NCBI GenBank assembly: GCA_947650365.1
Contig: OX393551.1
Coordinates: 63,539,644 to 63,603,643, forward strand
Direction: 5' to 3'
Length of the DNA stretch: 64,000 nt
Origin: Chamaelirium japonicum
Lineage: Eukaryota; Streptophyta; Magnoliopsida; Liliales; Melanthiaceae
Part shown: one piece after another, positions 58,601 through 64,000 of the stretch
Layout: every line of letters starts with the position of its first letter
How positions within the stretch are numbered: position 1 is the first letter of the stretch
Made by a program: the position numbers and the translations under genes
The notes under the pieces: model-generated
The model's database searches: none
What the model was told of the DNA's origin: nothing
What the model saw: the letters and a program-made list of their open reading frames with translations, nothing else

Positions 58601-59944
58601 GTATCAATTCGGTTGATACTCCCAAATAATTGTAGTTGCACAGTAACTGCTACAGTGAAATCATTATAGCAAGTTAGCAACTATATTTATACTCTACTAA
58701 CCCGAATTGATATCCATTCGAGACAATAGAGTATCGATTCGGTTGCTACAGTGATTTCACTGAAGATGCACTGTAGCTGCTACAATGTAGCAACCAAATT
58801 TATACTCTGTTAACCCAAATCATTACTCCATTCAAGCTGCTACAGTGAAATCATTGTAGCGGCCGAATTAATACTCTGCTAACCTGAATTGTTACTCCAT
58901 TCAGGCAATGGAGGGTTGCTACAATGAAATCATTGTATCAAACCGAATTGATACTCTATTGCCCCTAATTAGTACTCCAAAATAATTATAGCTACAGTGA
59001 AATCATTATATCAGCTACAATATTTTGGACCTACTATTGGGATTTTACTGTAGACACATGTTGAAAAAAAAAACTATACAGAGGCTTGTTCTCACTGTAG
59101 AGCTGCTATAGGGGCAAAATGATCATTTAAAAAAAAAAAGGGAGAAAACACTTAATGCTCTACGCAAAAGATAGAGGGGTTTATCAGACTACAAGGGTAG
59201 TTGGAGGGGCCTTAGATCAATAACCCCTAGAAACAATAATAACAACAGATAATGTGATACTTCATAGTTTTTTAAGTTATGGCTACAGAAGGCACTATCA
59301 AAAGCCGGCCCAACAGCCTTGTTACCTCTTTGTTAGGGCCCAGTTGGACCCCGAGAATTATAATTCCTGGGAAAGGTAGAGAACATTATCACACAGTGGA
59401 CAAAAGACATCGAATACACAACATACCAAGCATGTGAGATGGCAAAATGTCCCTCTTCTCAATTTTCTATTTTTATTTTCTTCTGCAAACCAACAAGAGA
59501 TCTTGATTGCCCTGTCGAGCCTATAGCGATCATGGAAGTTCAGAATTTCACATGGAAACCAAAAAAGGAAAGAAAATGTTGGAATGATAACAGATTCACT
59601 CACAGATCCTTCTCGTCGGCGACGATCAGCCCGGCAAAGGAGCCGAGGGCGGCGAAGCCGCAAACCCTATCTCCGGCCTTGAATCGGGAGACGCCGCCGC
59701 CGACGGACTCGATGACACCGGAGTAATCGGAGCCGGGGATGAAGGGGAGGGGAGGCTTCTCCTGGTACTTTCCCAGAATCTGCAGGTAATTCGCGTAATT
59801 CAAGCTCGTCGCCCGGATCCGAACCCTAACGGAGGTCGGAGAGGTGAGCTCGGGAATCGGGTGGGATCCCAAGACGACGATCGGAGAGGCCTCCGAGATC
59901 GGGACCGTCGGATCCCCTAACTTCCGGCATACCAGCGCTTCCAT
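37584..59944 (-). CDS. Zeta-crystallin-like quinone oxidoreductase (zinc-free MDR family), six exons, complete
   Basis: Joining 59944-59604, 42352-42244, 39758-39667, 39534-39276, 38404-38261 and 37679-37584 gives 1041 bp coding for 346 residues plus TGA. All splice sites are GT-AG and all phases fit. Residues 1-130 form the GroES-like substrate domain (MEALVCRKLGDP, LNYANYLQILGKYQEKPPLP, FIPGSDYSGVIESVG). Residues 151-170 form the Rossmann NADPH-binding motif VLLVLGAAGGVGLSAVQIGK. Later come GVDVLYDPVGGKL, GFASGEVPVIPANIALVK, NWTIHGLYWGSYK and the C-terminal LAFSAIKERKAVGKVMI. The structural and catalytic zinc ligands of alcohol dehydrogenases are absent, as in quinone reductases. Family members reduce quinones or reactive carbonyls with NADPH. 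There is no targeting peptide. The length agrees with what I recall of the single-copy plant homologue (~348 residues). The oddity is a 17.25-kb first intron full of transposons. Whether it is still expressed cannot be told from sequence. Confidence 0.95.
37914..37997. repeat. Dispersed ~85-bp palindromic motif, copy 2 (in intron 5)
   Basis: The arms TGATCACACCCGTCTTTTGC and (inverse complement of the right end) TGATCAGAGCCGTCTGTTGC flank the core 'cgggctgagtgcgattcacc'. It has the same plan as the copies at 36561 and 51.8-52.7 kb. Confidence 0.6.
38261..38404 (-). CDS. Exon 5 of the quinone oxidoreductase
   Basis: It codes for NWTIHGLYWGSYKLHWPCVL and then EDSLKELLSWLSKGLITIHI and SHAYSLSE (48 residues, both ends in phase 0). 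No ATG-initiated frame marks it; I found it by searching for the expected NWT..GLYWGSY signature. Acceptor ttttag, donor gag|GTCAGC. The Trp-Pro-Cys after LH looks like a local change from the more usual His-Arg/Gln-Pro. Confidence 0.94.
38717..38797. repeat. Inverted repeat with perfect 17-bp stem (in intron 4)
   Basis: ATTGTTCCGATGTTCCT (38731-38747) and its exact complement (38766-38782) enclose 18 bases. The pairing extends outward imperfectly over 'ggctcggtccccaa' / 'atggggaacgatgcc'. It could be a small foldback element or a hairpin in the pre-mRNA. Confidence 0.7.
39276..39534 (-). CDS. Exon 4 of the quinone oxidoreductase
   Basis: It codes for residues from Arg181 to Lys267: GAEKVQFLQSLGVDHVVDLS, then GVDVLYDPVGGKLL and GFASGEVPVIPANIALVK. 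It completes the central part of the nucleotide-binding domain. Acceptor cttcag, donor aag|GTTGTA, phase 0 at its end. The intron before it is only 132 bp. Confidence 0.95.
39667..39758 (-). CDS. Exon 3 of the quinone oxidoreductase (NADPH-binding motif)
   Basis: It codes for VLLVLGAAGGVGLSAVQIGK and VCGAVVVAVA plus two bases of an Arg codon. This is the first beta-strand, glycine-rich turn and helix of the Rossmann fold, with the family pattern GAAGGVG intact at residues 156-162. Acceptor ttgcag, donor ag|GTATTC. Confidence 0.95.
40642..40801. repeat. Perfect 43-bp inverted repeat with 74-bp spacer (in intron 2)
   Basis: The arm at 40642-40684 starts AAGTTGTTGATTTTTTGTGA, and its exact inverse complement fills 40759-40801. 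The spacer repeats parts of its surroundings: CCGGTATGGGTCCTG occurs at 40580 and 40685, and GTTGATTTTTTGTG occurs again inside it. Perfect arms indicate recent formation by template switching or a young foldback. Confidence 0.85.
41297..41390. repeat. Imperfect palindrome (in intron 2)
   Basis: Around GACTTATTCCC (41332-41342) and its complement GGGAATAAGTC (41357-41367), the words 'aatcgcgac', 'gtcgtgatt' and 'ttaaaaagtc' also pair or repeat. It is probably decayed transposon-end sequence. Confidence 0.45.
42244..42352 (-). CDS. Exon 2 of the quinone oxidoreductase
   Basis: It codes for FLVPDACDLVAAGALPVAFG and TSHVALVHRAQLKPGQ (residues 115-150) after completing codon 114. The acceptor is 'gaatgaag|attttt'. 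A second AG eight bases further in would break the frame, so the first is used. The donor is cag|GTACAT in phase 0. It is separated from exon 1 by 17,251 bp. Confidence 0.93.
42353..44454. other. Left part of the 17-kb intron 1: no gene or recognisable element
   Basis: AT-rich sequence with a short TA run near 42513. I found no conserved protein motif on either strand, no terminal repeats and no RNA gene. Open frames (for example 43887-44117) are short and lack family features. Confidence 0.6.
44455..45140 (+). pseudogene. Ty1/Copia RNase H relic with an inverted internal block (in intron 1)
   Basis: On the plus strand from 44704, FINANWAGEHSDHWSTT, FFGDSLIS, WSKKQDVLTQ, STDAEYRAMADIAVEIV, LFLDMGVAQPQLG, IQIARNPIFT and KLSIHDP follow the order of a Copia RNase H region, broken by stops and frameshifts. 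Immediately to the left the preceding block of the same protein (YMHAMHCTRPHIAFAM, SNHSVEHWNAITKAVRYL) is present but on the minus strand (44655-44455). A local inversion of about 200 bp explains this. The relic is inactive. Confidence 0.88.
45141..45536. other. Probable decayed 3' LTR of the Copia relic; otherwise nothing seen
   Basis: It follows directly on the RNase H relic where a 3' LTR would lie. It holds a short dyad ('gtgtatgctcaccatgttggtgcatacac') but no second LTR copy is available for comparison. Confidence 0.35.
45542..46746 (-). repeat. 3' LTR of the gag-protease element
   Basis: It begins TG and ends CA and pairs with 49456-50662. It contains purine-rich runs (ggagagagagagggacgcgg) and 'accctaa/ttaggg' words. 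It is followed on its inner side by the polypurine tract. Confidence 0.95.
46747..46760 (-). other. Polypurine tract of the gag-protease element
   Basis: The complement reads GAGTCCGGGGGACT directly next to the 3' LTR. It overlaps the end of the coding frame (ESSSFESGGLDAD), an arrangement common in plant Gypsy elements. Confidence 0.75.
46761..47650 (-). CDS. Unidentified C-terminal open frame of the gag-protease element
   Basis: Continuing in the frame of the protease end, about 300 codons remain open to the edge of the 3' LTR, where reverse transcriptase would start in an autonomous element. I recognise no domain. Visible features are an aromatic- and His-rich middle (YHLPDIYTFIDQSYVHPYHP, HEFFNFLFYSLHPDN-like), several Cys and His without a clear metal-binding spacing, and an acidic, Pro-rich end (PEEPPPDPGPPDLARQ). 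The frame being open for 900 bases while gag carries a stop is notable. There is no start codon at its beginning, so it would be made only as part of a longer polyprotein. Function unknown. Confidence 0.5.
47651..48009 (-). pseudogene. Retroviral-type aspartic protease of the gag-protease element, frameshifted
   Basis: After a TGA just downstream of gag (FELF*), the same frame continues IVCNVNGMDLCVLIDGGCTT with the catalytic loop at 47957-47983. The expected D-S/T-G triad reads D-G-G, so the residue after Asp is changed. A frameshift near 47870 then moves to the frame with LSIGLQYHDEIWCDVLPLEV, ILGRPWQFDRDV and NTYTF, the typical second half of plant Gypsy proteases. With a stop, a frameshift and a changed active site this copy cannot make an active enzyme. 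Confidence 0.8.
48010..49230 (-). pseudogene. gag of the LTR retrotransposon, one in-frame stop
   Basis: The frame begins MAGSSPSRTWQDAFIRQQEH at 49230 and runs through IKIEIPEFEGRMDPEEFLEW and GHALIWWKQL to a TAG at 48775-48777. It continues in the same frame (TTRGRKGK..) into MREKMQQKVLPYDFKQCVFQ, LRQEHKSVDDYTNEFYKL and ARYVNGLKPSIQD, and then the zinc knuckle CFKCNQPGHKSADC (48244-48285, CX2CX4HX4C). This is a classical plant Gypsy retrotransposon gag: structural protein of the particle, binding the RNA through the knuckle. Apart from the single TAG it is open for over 400 codons, in line with a recent insertion. Confidence 0.9.
49441..49453 (-). other. Primer binding site of the gag-protease element (tRNA-Met type)
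   Basis: The complement reads TTGGTATCAGAGC, two bases inside the 5' LTR end. It fits the 3' end of plant initiator tRNA-Met and fixes the element's orientation as minus. Confidence 0.88.
49456..50662 (-). repeat. 5' LTR of the gag-protease element
   Basis: Almost identical to 45542-46746. It must hold the promoter of the element, but I could not single out a convincing TATA box. Confidence 0.95.
50668..51332. other. Intron 1 spacer between the LTR element and the foldback
   Basis: This is the continuation of the pre-insertion sequence left of 45537. AT-rich, with no recognisable gene or repeat boundaries. A 'ccggtactgg' / 'accggagggg' pair near 50980 hints at old hAT-like debris. Confidence 0.4.
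51362..51628 (-). CDS. Hypothetical ORF in the left arm of the foldback
   Basis: The 88-codon frame is Ser/Leu/Pro-rich at first (a TC run) and then HTDISIVNHFYYPTTTP, WDILKKIFEVASALAGAIDA and IYYYIYKCKMVQSRNSF. The last 40 residues form a hydrophobic segment with a basic tail, as in a C-terminal membrane anchor. It is the diverged twin of the ORF at 52730-53050. The likely original N-terminus (ATG near 51694 on the minus strand) is cut off by a stop, and a repeat tract has shifted frames. Family not recognised. Likely a relic. Confidence 0.35.
   Translation of the reverse strand: MSCGIRVHRQHPLWLSLSLSLSPTPPLPHTDISIVNHFYYPTTTPLTLSSFWDILKKIFEVASALAGAIDAIYYYIYKCKMVQSRNSF
51752..51960. repeat. 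Dispersed palindromic motif, copies 3 and 4 (tandem pair, left foldback arm)
   Basis: Two successive ~95-bp units, each with an 'accacaattgttcttttgca / gaatcatagttgttcttttg' start, a 'ggctgagtg.gattca.cg.tc' core and a 'ggttgt.attgaa / gttgtgattcaa' end. Same design as the copies at 36561 and 37914. Confidence 0.55.
52560..52660. repeat. Dispersed palindromic motif, copy 5 (right foldback arm)
   Basis: GAATCACAACCGTCTGTTAC at the left, core 'gatgaatcgcactcagcccc', and 'aacgaacgattgtgattca' at the right. It is the cleanest example of the motif. A more rearranged pair lies at 52018-52130 and 52430-52485. Confidence 0.6.
52730..53050 (+). CDS. Hypothetical proline-rich ORF with hydrophobic C-terminus in the right arm of the foldback
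   Basis: 106 codons from ATG: a short leader MTTRSLLFICLQLTF, then TESRLLRELRHPSSPTPP, a run of nine prolines (a C and CCA tract), then HTDISIINHYYYPTSHP, WDILKKIFKVVAALTGAIGA and IYYCIYKCKMVRRRNRF. Compared with the left-arm twin, the 60 codons before the stop stay in frame with only a 3-base length difference and the same stop position, which suggests the pair descends from a real coding sequence. Changes are both silent and replacing. I do not recognise the family. It may be a captured gene piece. Confidence 0.4.
   Translation: MTTRSLLFICLQLTFQTESRLLRELRHPSSPTPPLVIIPPPPPPPPPHTDISIINHYYYPTSHPAPSTSWDILKKIFKVVAALTGAIGAIYYCIYKCKMVRRRNRF
53135..53693. mobile_element. hAT-like non-autonomous element, 559 bp (in intron 1)
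   Basis: The 8-bp target duplication actaagat (53127-53134 and 53694-53701) is exact. The ends CATTGTTCTAAAA and (complement) CAATGTTTTAAAA are inverted repeats. Sub-terminal regions are rich in 'aggcgg' and 'ccgcct' words that also pair across the element. No coding. Confidence 0.8.
54228..55819. mobile_element. Nested hAT-like element, 1592 bp
   Basis: The target duplication ccagcaag (54220-54227, 55820-55827) is exact. The ends TAAGGATCAAAATACCGG and (complement) CATGGATAAAAATACCGG agree at 15 of 18, and 'ccggtacggttcgaacc'-type repeats follow on both sides. The interior holds a 162-bp tandem repeat and no transposase frame. Confidence 0.78.
54560..55140. repeat. 162-bp tandem repeat, about 3.5 copies, inside the nested element
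   Basis: The word TAATTGTGGT recurs at 54591, 54754, 54915 and 55078 (spacings 163, 161 and 163). Each unit contains 'aaaatgttgatatgggttagatctatgccatcaa', 'agatctatagatctataagc' and 'gttcatgcaaatttggg', plus a T-rich run of variable length. Confidence 0.9.
56163..56553. repeat. Tandem duplication, two 195-bp copies
   Basis: 'gtcaaagaaaaaatag' begins at 56163 and again at 56358, and the two units run almost identically through ATCGATCGATT, 'agatgcagttgcatctgcaatcgagtgatgtaccc' and 'ggaccatagttgacccca'. Each contains the perfect short palindrome GATGCAGTTGCATC. Confidence 0.92.
56813..56885. repeat. Direct copy of the intron segment at 59455-59525
   Basis: 'cttctcaattttct', 'ttttattttcttctgcaa' and CAAGAGATCTTGATTGCCCT match 59455-59525 almost base for base. 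The second copy lies close to the exon 1 splice donor. The pair brackets duplicate A. Confidence 0.85.
56886..57068 (-). mobile_element. tRNA-derived SINE (candidate)
   Basis: On the minus strand the sequence GGGGATAGGAGAGTTGGCAA, then TTGGCAAAGCAACTGATGC (A-box-like) and, ~35 bases on, GTGGGTTCAACTC (B-box-like, 57005-57017) has the spacing of a tRNA head. The body 'ggcttcactcccggagggattagtctgagcc' and an end near 'cgggacaccac' resemble plant SINE 3' parts. I could not define a target duplication. Confidence 0.55.
57077..59463. repeat. Segmental duplication copy A (~2.4 kb, in intron 1)
   Basis: Collinear, same-orientation counterpart of 61357-63968, from 'agactactttttacctcctttaat' to GAGATGGCAAAATGTCCCTC. 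Identity is high throughout by eye; differences are scattered substitutions and homopolymer lengths. Poly-C dependent frames such as 57877-58092 are not genes. This copy keeps the unoccupied site (CCTATTTTATGTTAC) of the MITE present in copy B. Confidence 0.93.
58545..59010. repeat. Palindromic repeat cluster in copy A
   Basis: Several imperfect units with 'cgaattgatactc' and its complement 'gagtatcaattcg', and with 'gctacagtgaaatcattgtagc' (a dyad), alternate at roughly 60-110 bp. The same cluster is at 63055-63530 in copy B. Confidence 0.8.
59604..59944 (-). CDS. Exon 1 of the quinone oxidoreductase
   Basis: It codes for residues 1-113 and two bases of codon 114. The start is ATG in the context 'acacatATGGAAG', and no earlier in-frame ATG is present. 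The donor is ct|GTGAGT (complement of 59603-59598). Without splicing the frame hits TGA two bases later, which supports this donor. The base composition is GC-rich compared with the introns, usual for a first exon. Direct duplicates of ~2.4 kb lie on both sides. Confidence 0.95.
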
Positions 59945-60064
59945 ATGTGTGCGTGTGGGTGTGTGTATGAGAGACAGACAGACAGAGAGCGAGAGAGACA
60001 GAGAGAGAGAGAGAGAGAATTGGGCTCAACGTTCAATGATGATTATCTCATCGGGATTATTTTA
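59945..60064 (-). promoter_or_regulatory. 5' UTR and core promoter region of the oxidoreductase gene
   Basis: The 120 bp upstream of the ATG (on the minus strand to the right) contain two purine/pyrimidine tracts: complements of 'gtgtgcgtgtgggtgtgtgtatgagagacagacagacagagag' and (ga)n at 59985-60018. CT-rich leaders are common in plant 5' UTRs. I see no convincing TATA box. A transposon starts right at 60065, so either the promoter is this short or the element supplies part of it. Confidence 0.45.
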
Positions 60065-61290
60065 GTAAAATTTTATTCATACCCCAAAAATCTGTAATTA
60101 GCCCCGTATCCCAAGCGTTTCTCAATAACTTACTCAACAATCCTTTAATACCAACAATGCCTTTTTTTTTTACCCCAAACCCCAAAGCCTCTGCTCAGCG
60201 TCTTTTGTACCCCCAACCCAATGTTTGTTTAAGGGAAATTTTATTCATACCCCAAAAATCTATAATTAGCCCCTGTATCCCTATCGTTTCTCAATAACTT
60301 ACTCAACAATCCTTTAATACCAACAATGTCCCTTTTTTTTTTTTGTACTCCCAAAGCTACTCAGCGTCAGGTTTGTTTAAACTTAGCCCAAGCCCAACCC
60401 GTCGGGTTGGCCGGGTTGTGCGGGGTGGGTTCGGGTTAACCCGCCCAAAGTCGGGTTGGGTTTGGGTTGGCCCGCCCAAGTTGCAGCTAGGGGAGGCAAT
60501 GGGTCGTGTCGGGTTTGTTTCGTGTCGTGTCTAAAACCCCTAGACCTGGACCCGACCCGTTTAACTAATTGTGTCTAGATCCTAAACCTGTACCCAACTC
60601 GCTAATAAACGGGTAGACACGATAAGACCCGGTAAGACCCGTTTACACCCGGATCTTTTCAGTTGACCCGATCCGACCCAATCCGACTCGACCCGACCTG
60701 ACCCGAAAAACCCACTGGTATTATATATTATAGTATCGAATTGCTGGTAGACCCGACCCGACCTGACACGACCCGTTGAATACTAAACGGGTCTTCCCGG
60801 GTCTACTGTGTCCAGACCCTAAACTCGGACCCGACCCGTTTATTAAACGGGTCTATCGTGTCGACCCGTTTACAACCCGAACCCGTTTAGCCCTGACCTA
60901 GACCCTCTAACTTTGTGTCGGGTCCTGTCGGATCGAGGAGAAATAATTCGGGTTGGGTTTGGGTTGGACTCGGGTTAGGTTCAGGTTGGCCCGCCCAAGT
61001 TGCAGCTCTACTTGTGCCTTCAAGTACCAGCCAACTGCATGGGATTTATTTAAGAGTGGGGTGTATTCAAGAGTGCATATAATTGGGGTATATTTAAGGG
61101 GGTATGTGTTTGATTGGGGTATAATCAAGTTGGGGTGGGCCATTTAACTGGGGTGTATTGAAGGTGGGGTGTGAGGGGGAATGGTATTTTTGGGATAGGA
61201 ATGGGTATGAAAAAAAAAAATGGGGTGTGATCAAGTTTGTTGGAAATGAGGGCTAATTACAGATTTATGGGGGTATGAATAAAATTTCTC
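60065..61290. mobile_element. Terminal-inverted-repeat element, 1226 bp, directly upstream of the gene
   Basis: The arms 'aaattttattcataccccaaaaatctgtaattagccc' (60070) and its near-exact complement (61248-61285) define the ends. TTATTTTA flanks both sides (60057-60064, 61291-61298), an 8-bp target duplication. Within it the first ~105 bp are repeated at 60238-60340 (period ~170). A 'gttggcccgcccaagttgcagct' direct repeat at 60465 and 60986 brackets an inner insertion starting 'aggggaggcaatgggtcgtg', full of 'cccgacccg' words, probably another hAT-like element. No transposase. Confidence 0.75.
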
Positions 61291-61555
61291 TTATTTTATT
61301 GGGTAAATTATACTTTGCCCCCCTTAAGTTTATATCAAAAACACTTAACCCCGCTAAAGACTACATTTTCCCTCCTTTAATCCTGGTTTGATAAGATAAA
61401 AAGTACCAAATGAGGAATTTAACTAGTTGATAAAAGGGGTATTGTGCTAACATTTCAAACTTTAGAAAGCCATTTGGTTTTGGAACAAAATAACTACATA
61501 GGGTTAATTGTTTTTGAGATAAACAGGGGCAAAGTATAAATTATCCTATGTTATG

Positions 61556-61725
61556 GAGAACGATTTTGTTTCAACCTCGTTGGAACATCCTTTGCTCTCT
61601 CATTGATCCATTTCAAAGGCTTTTGGTCATTTCACCATGATTAAAAGCATGAAATGACAAGCATGCCCTTGAAATGGACCAATGAGAGCAAAGGATGTTA
61701 AAGAGGTTGGAACAAAATCATTCTC
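61556..61725. mobile_element. 170-bp MITE, foldback, Mutator-like target site
   Basis: The whole element is a hairpin: GAGAACGATTTTGTTTCAAC at the left and (complement of the right end) GAGAATGATTTTGTTCCAAC, continuing through 'catcctttgctctc'. Flanks tatgttatg (61547-61555) and tattttatg (61726-61734) match 8 of 9. Copy A of the segmental duplication has tattttatg once, so the insertion is confirmed by its empty site. Confidence 0.9.
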
Positions 61726-63054
61726 TATTTTATGTTGCAAACGACAGATTGGAGAGGTAAGGGCGTTACAGCTGCAACAAGTTGGGTTCCAGTTGGATTT
61801 GTTGGAGGCGGGGGGACCCATTTGCATCGGCCGGTTTCAGCCTGACACCTGATCATTTAAAAAAAAAAAAATCGGGTCCATTCTTTGGACTAGTAAATTA
61901 AGTTGGACATTGATTTACCTGTATAGTCTCTCATTCTATGTCATTCTTTTATCCAATATCCCGGATAAATAATTTTTTAATATTTTTTTTTTTCTTGGTT
62001 TGGTGACTCATTTAGAGTTCCATCAAAGTTGATCGGACATTATTTGCTTACCATGGGCAAGTCAATATTTACATATTACAAAAAATTTTGATGGATTGAC
62101 CATGTAGAAAAGAAATTTAGACACTTCGGAAGTGTCTGGCATAAGGAACAATTGCTCCTCTTAAACCTCATCCGAAAGATGGTAGTCATGTCAATGACAG
62201 TTTCCAATGTAATTCAATGGATTGGCGTTCCAATTAACATAGAAACGAACGGAGTGAGAAATTATCGCTCCCAAGTCCTTCATTCTACCGAAACAAGTAG
62301 TATATGTTGAGTTTGAAATATTGAACGATGCCAAACACTCCCTTAATTTCTTAAGACATCAGTCCTTGCCCATGAATGTCTCAAGCAAACAAATTTCCAA
62401 TCCCATCTCACCAAAAGAATGGACCCTTGCTCTCACTCCTTATCTTCAATCAACCCTCGAACGACCCCCACCGCCATCCCTATCCCTCTCCAACTACATC
62501 CCCTCCTCGCCACCCCGCCCCCCCCCCCCCCCCCCTACGAAAGCCGCAACCAACCACTCTGCCGCCCTCTCTCCTTTGTTTTTCTTTCTTCCTCTTCCTC
62601 CTTCAATGATGAGGGTTGACATGTACCTCTTATACCCAAATATATTGTACAGCACCTGTGCCCCGAAACTGCACATTCGATTTGTGTAAGATTCAATAAA
62701 CCCTAGTGCCAAAGAAGAGAGAGAGACCTTTTCTTCTAAGTGAAATTCTCTCTCTCTCTCTAGTTCATGAAGAGAGAAGATTATAAGAACGATACTTGGC
62801 AGTTACCCCGCGTACTACTGTCTCCAGTACATAGGGCCGTATTGAGGGAAAAGGATGGGGCCAACTCATAAAAACAAAGTGGACTTTGTGAAAAGCCATT
62901 TTCAAAAGATACTTTTAAGCTCTGTCCTGACAATGCTTTGATTTGAGCTCAAACCAATCACCAAAAGACACTTTTACATTAAACCGTGTTGACATATTCA
63001 ACCCTTATCAAACGACTAATATGCCCCTTCCATTACCCCTCTATAAATCAAATT

Positions 63055-63530
63055 TATAATCTGCTAACTCGAATTGATACTCCATAATCTACTACAGTGA
63101 TTCTAAAGTATCAATTCGGTTGATATTCCCAAATAATTGTAGTTGCACAGTAACTGCTACAGTAAAATCATTACAGCAACTATATTTATACTCTGCTAAC
63201 CCGAATTGATATCCATTCGAGACAATAGAGTATCGATTTGGTTGCTCCAGTGATTTCACTGAAGCTGCACTGTAGCTGGTACAATGTAGCAACCAAATTT
63301 ATACTCTGTTAACCCAAATCATTACTCCATTCAAGCTGCTACAGTGAAATCATTGTAGCGGCCGAATGAATACTCTGCTAACCTGAATTGATACTCCATT
63401 CAGGCAATGGAGTATCAATTCGGTTGCTACAATGAAATCATTGTATCAAACTGAATTGATACTCTATTGCCCCTAATTAGTACTCCAAAATAATTATAGC
63501 TACAGTGAACTCATTATAGCAGCTACAATA
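63055..63530. repeat. Palindromic repeat cluster in copy B
   Basis: Counterpart of 58545-59010 and slightly better preserved: 'gaattgatactccattcaggcaatggagtatcaattcgg' at ~63388-63422 is a near-perfect hairpin, and dyads of the 'gctacagtgaaatcattgtagc' type alternate with it. Confidence 0.8.
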
Positions 63531-64000
63531 TTTTGGACCTACTATTGGGATTTTACTGTAGAACGCATGTTGAAAAAAAAAACTATGCAGACGTTTGTTC
63601 TCACTGTATAGCTGCTATAGGGGCAAAATGACCATTTTAAAAAAAAGGGAGAAAACACTTAATGCTCTACGCAAAAGGTAGAGGGGTTTATCAAACTATA
63701 AGGGTAGTTGGAGGGGCCTTAGATCAATAACCCCTAAAAACAATAATAACAACAGATAATGTGATACTTCATAGTTTTTTAAGTTATGGCTACAGAAGGC
63801 ACTATCAAAAGCCTGCCCAACAGCCTTCTTACCTCTTTGTTAGGGCCCAGTTGGACCCCGAGAATTATAATTCCTGGGAAAGGTAGAGAACATTATCAGA
63901 CAGTGGACGAAAGACATCGAATACACAACATACCAAGCATGTGAGATGGCAAAATGCCCCTCATCTCAACCATGGTTCAGTCCATTCACATGTAAATCAT

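Larger units (their letters stand above)
61357..63968. repeat. Segmental duplication copy B (~2.6 kb, upstream of the gene)
   Basis: Same orientation and order as 57077-59463, with an extra 170-bp MITE at 61556 and a longer poly-C tract near 62518-62535. Copies A and B flank exon 1 and the promoter. The open frames here (for example 62321-62689) are compositional and differ between the copies. Confidence 0.93.

Noticed and set aside
1-64000. A multi-gene defence, biosynthetic or signalling system
   Set aside because: Only one host gene is supported in 64 kb; everything else recognisable is satellite, transposon or relic sequence.

Overview
This is nuclear DNA from a flowering plant. The evidence is a six-exon gene with GT-AG introns, plant LTR retrotransposons primed by initiator tRNA-Met, a Cassandra-type element carrying 5S rRNA promoter sequence, a tRNA-derived SINE and many non-autonomous hAT- and Mutator-like elements. 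I cannot name the species. There is no bacterial-type operon, CRISPR array, rRNA gene or complete tRNA gene.

The first 35.97 kb is one AT-rich satellite domain: about 150 diverged monomers of roughly 178 bp in six blocks (starting near 479, 6166, 13296, 17106, 23386 and 29281). The blocks are separated by non-satellite linkers of about 0.7-1.1 kb, so the true repeat is a higher-order unit of about 4-7.5 kb. One rare monomer variant lies 1353-1372 bp from the block start in five of six blocks. Four insertions interrupt the domain: a hAT-like element shared by two linkers (1-199 and 5550-6074), a GC-rich Mutator-like element resembling a Pack-MULE (28193-28778), a 2.2 kb possible solo LTR (31781-33958) and a Cassandra TRIM (34938-35665). 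The domain ends abruptly against a broken Copia reverse transcriptase fragment (35971-36311).

From 37584 to 59944 the minus strand carries the only host gene I can support: a zeta-crystallin-like quinone oxidoreductase of 346 residues in six exons, reconstructed exactly in phase. Its first intron is 17.25 kb. That intron holds a Copia RNase H relic with an internal inversion (44455-45140), a young gag-protease-only LTR retrotransposon with a perfect 5-bp target duplication (45542-50662), a 1.75 kb foldback whose two arms each keep an ORF with a hydrophobic tail (51333-53087), a 559 bp hAT-like element, one hAT-like element nested in another (53834-56101), a 195-bp tandem duplication, a SINE, and one copy of a ~2.4 kb segmental duplication.

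The second copy of that duplication (61357-63968) lies upstream of the gene, so exon 1 and the promoter sit between the two copies. A 1.2 kb terminal-inverted-repeat element (60065-61290) begins 120 bp upstream of the ATG and a 170 bp MITE occupies the upstream duplicate only. No multi-gene system is present. The most unusual items are the higher-order satellite, the foldback with paired ORFs, a dispersed ~85-95 bp palindromic motif, and the gag-protease element with its unidentified C-terminal reading frame.
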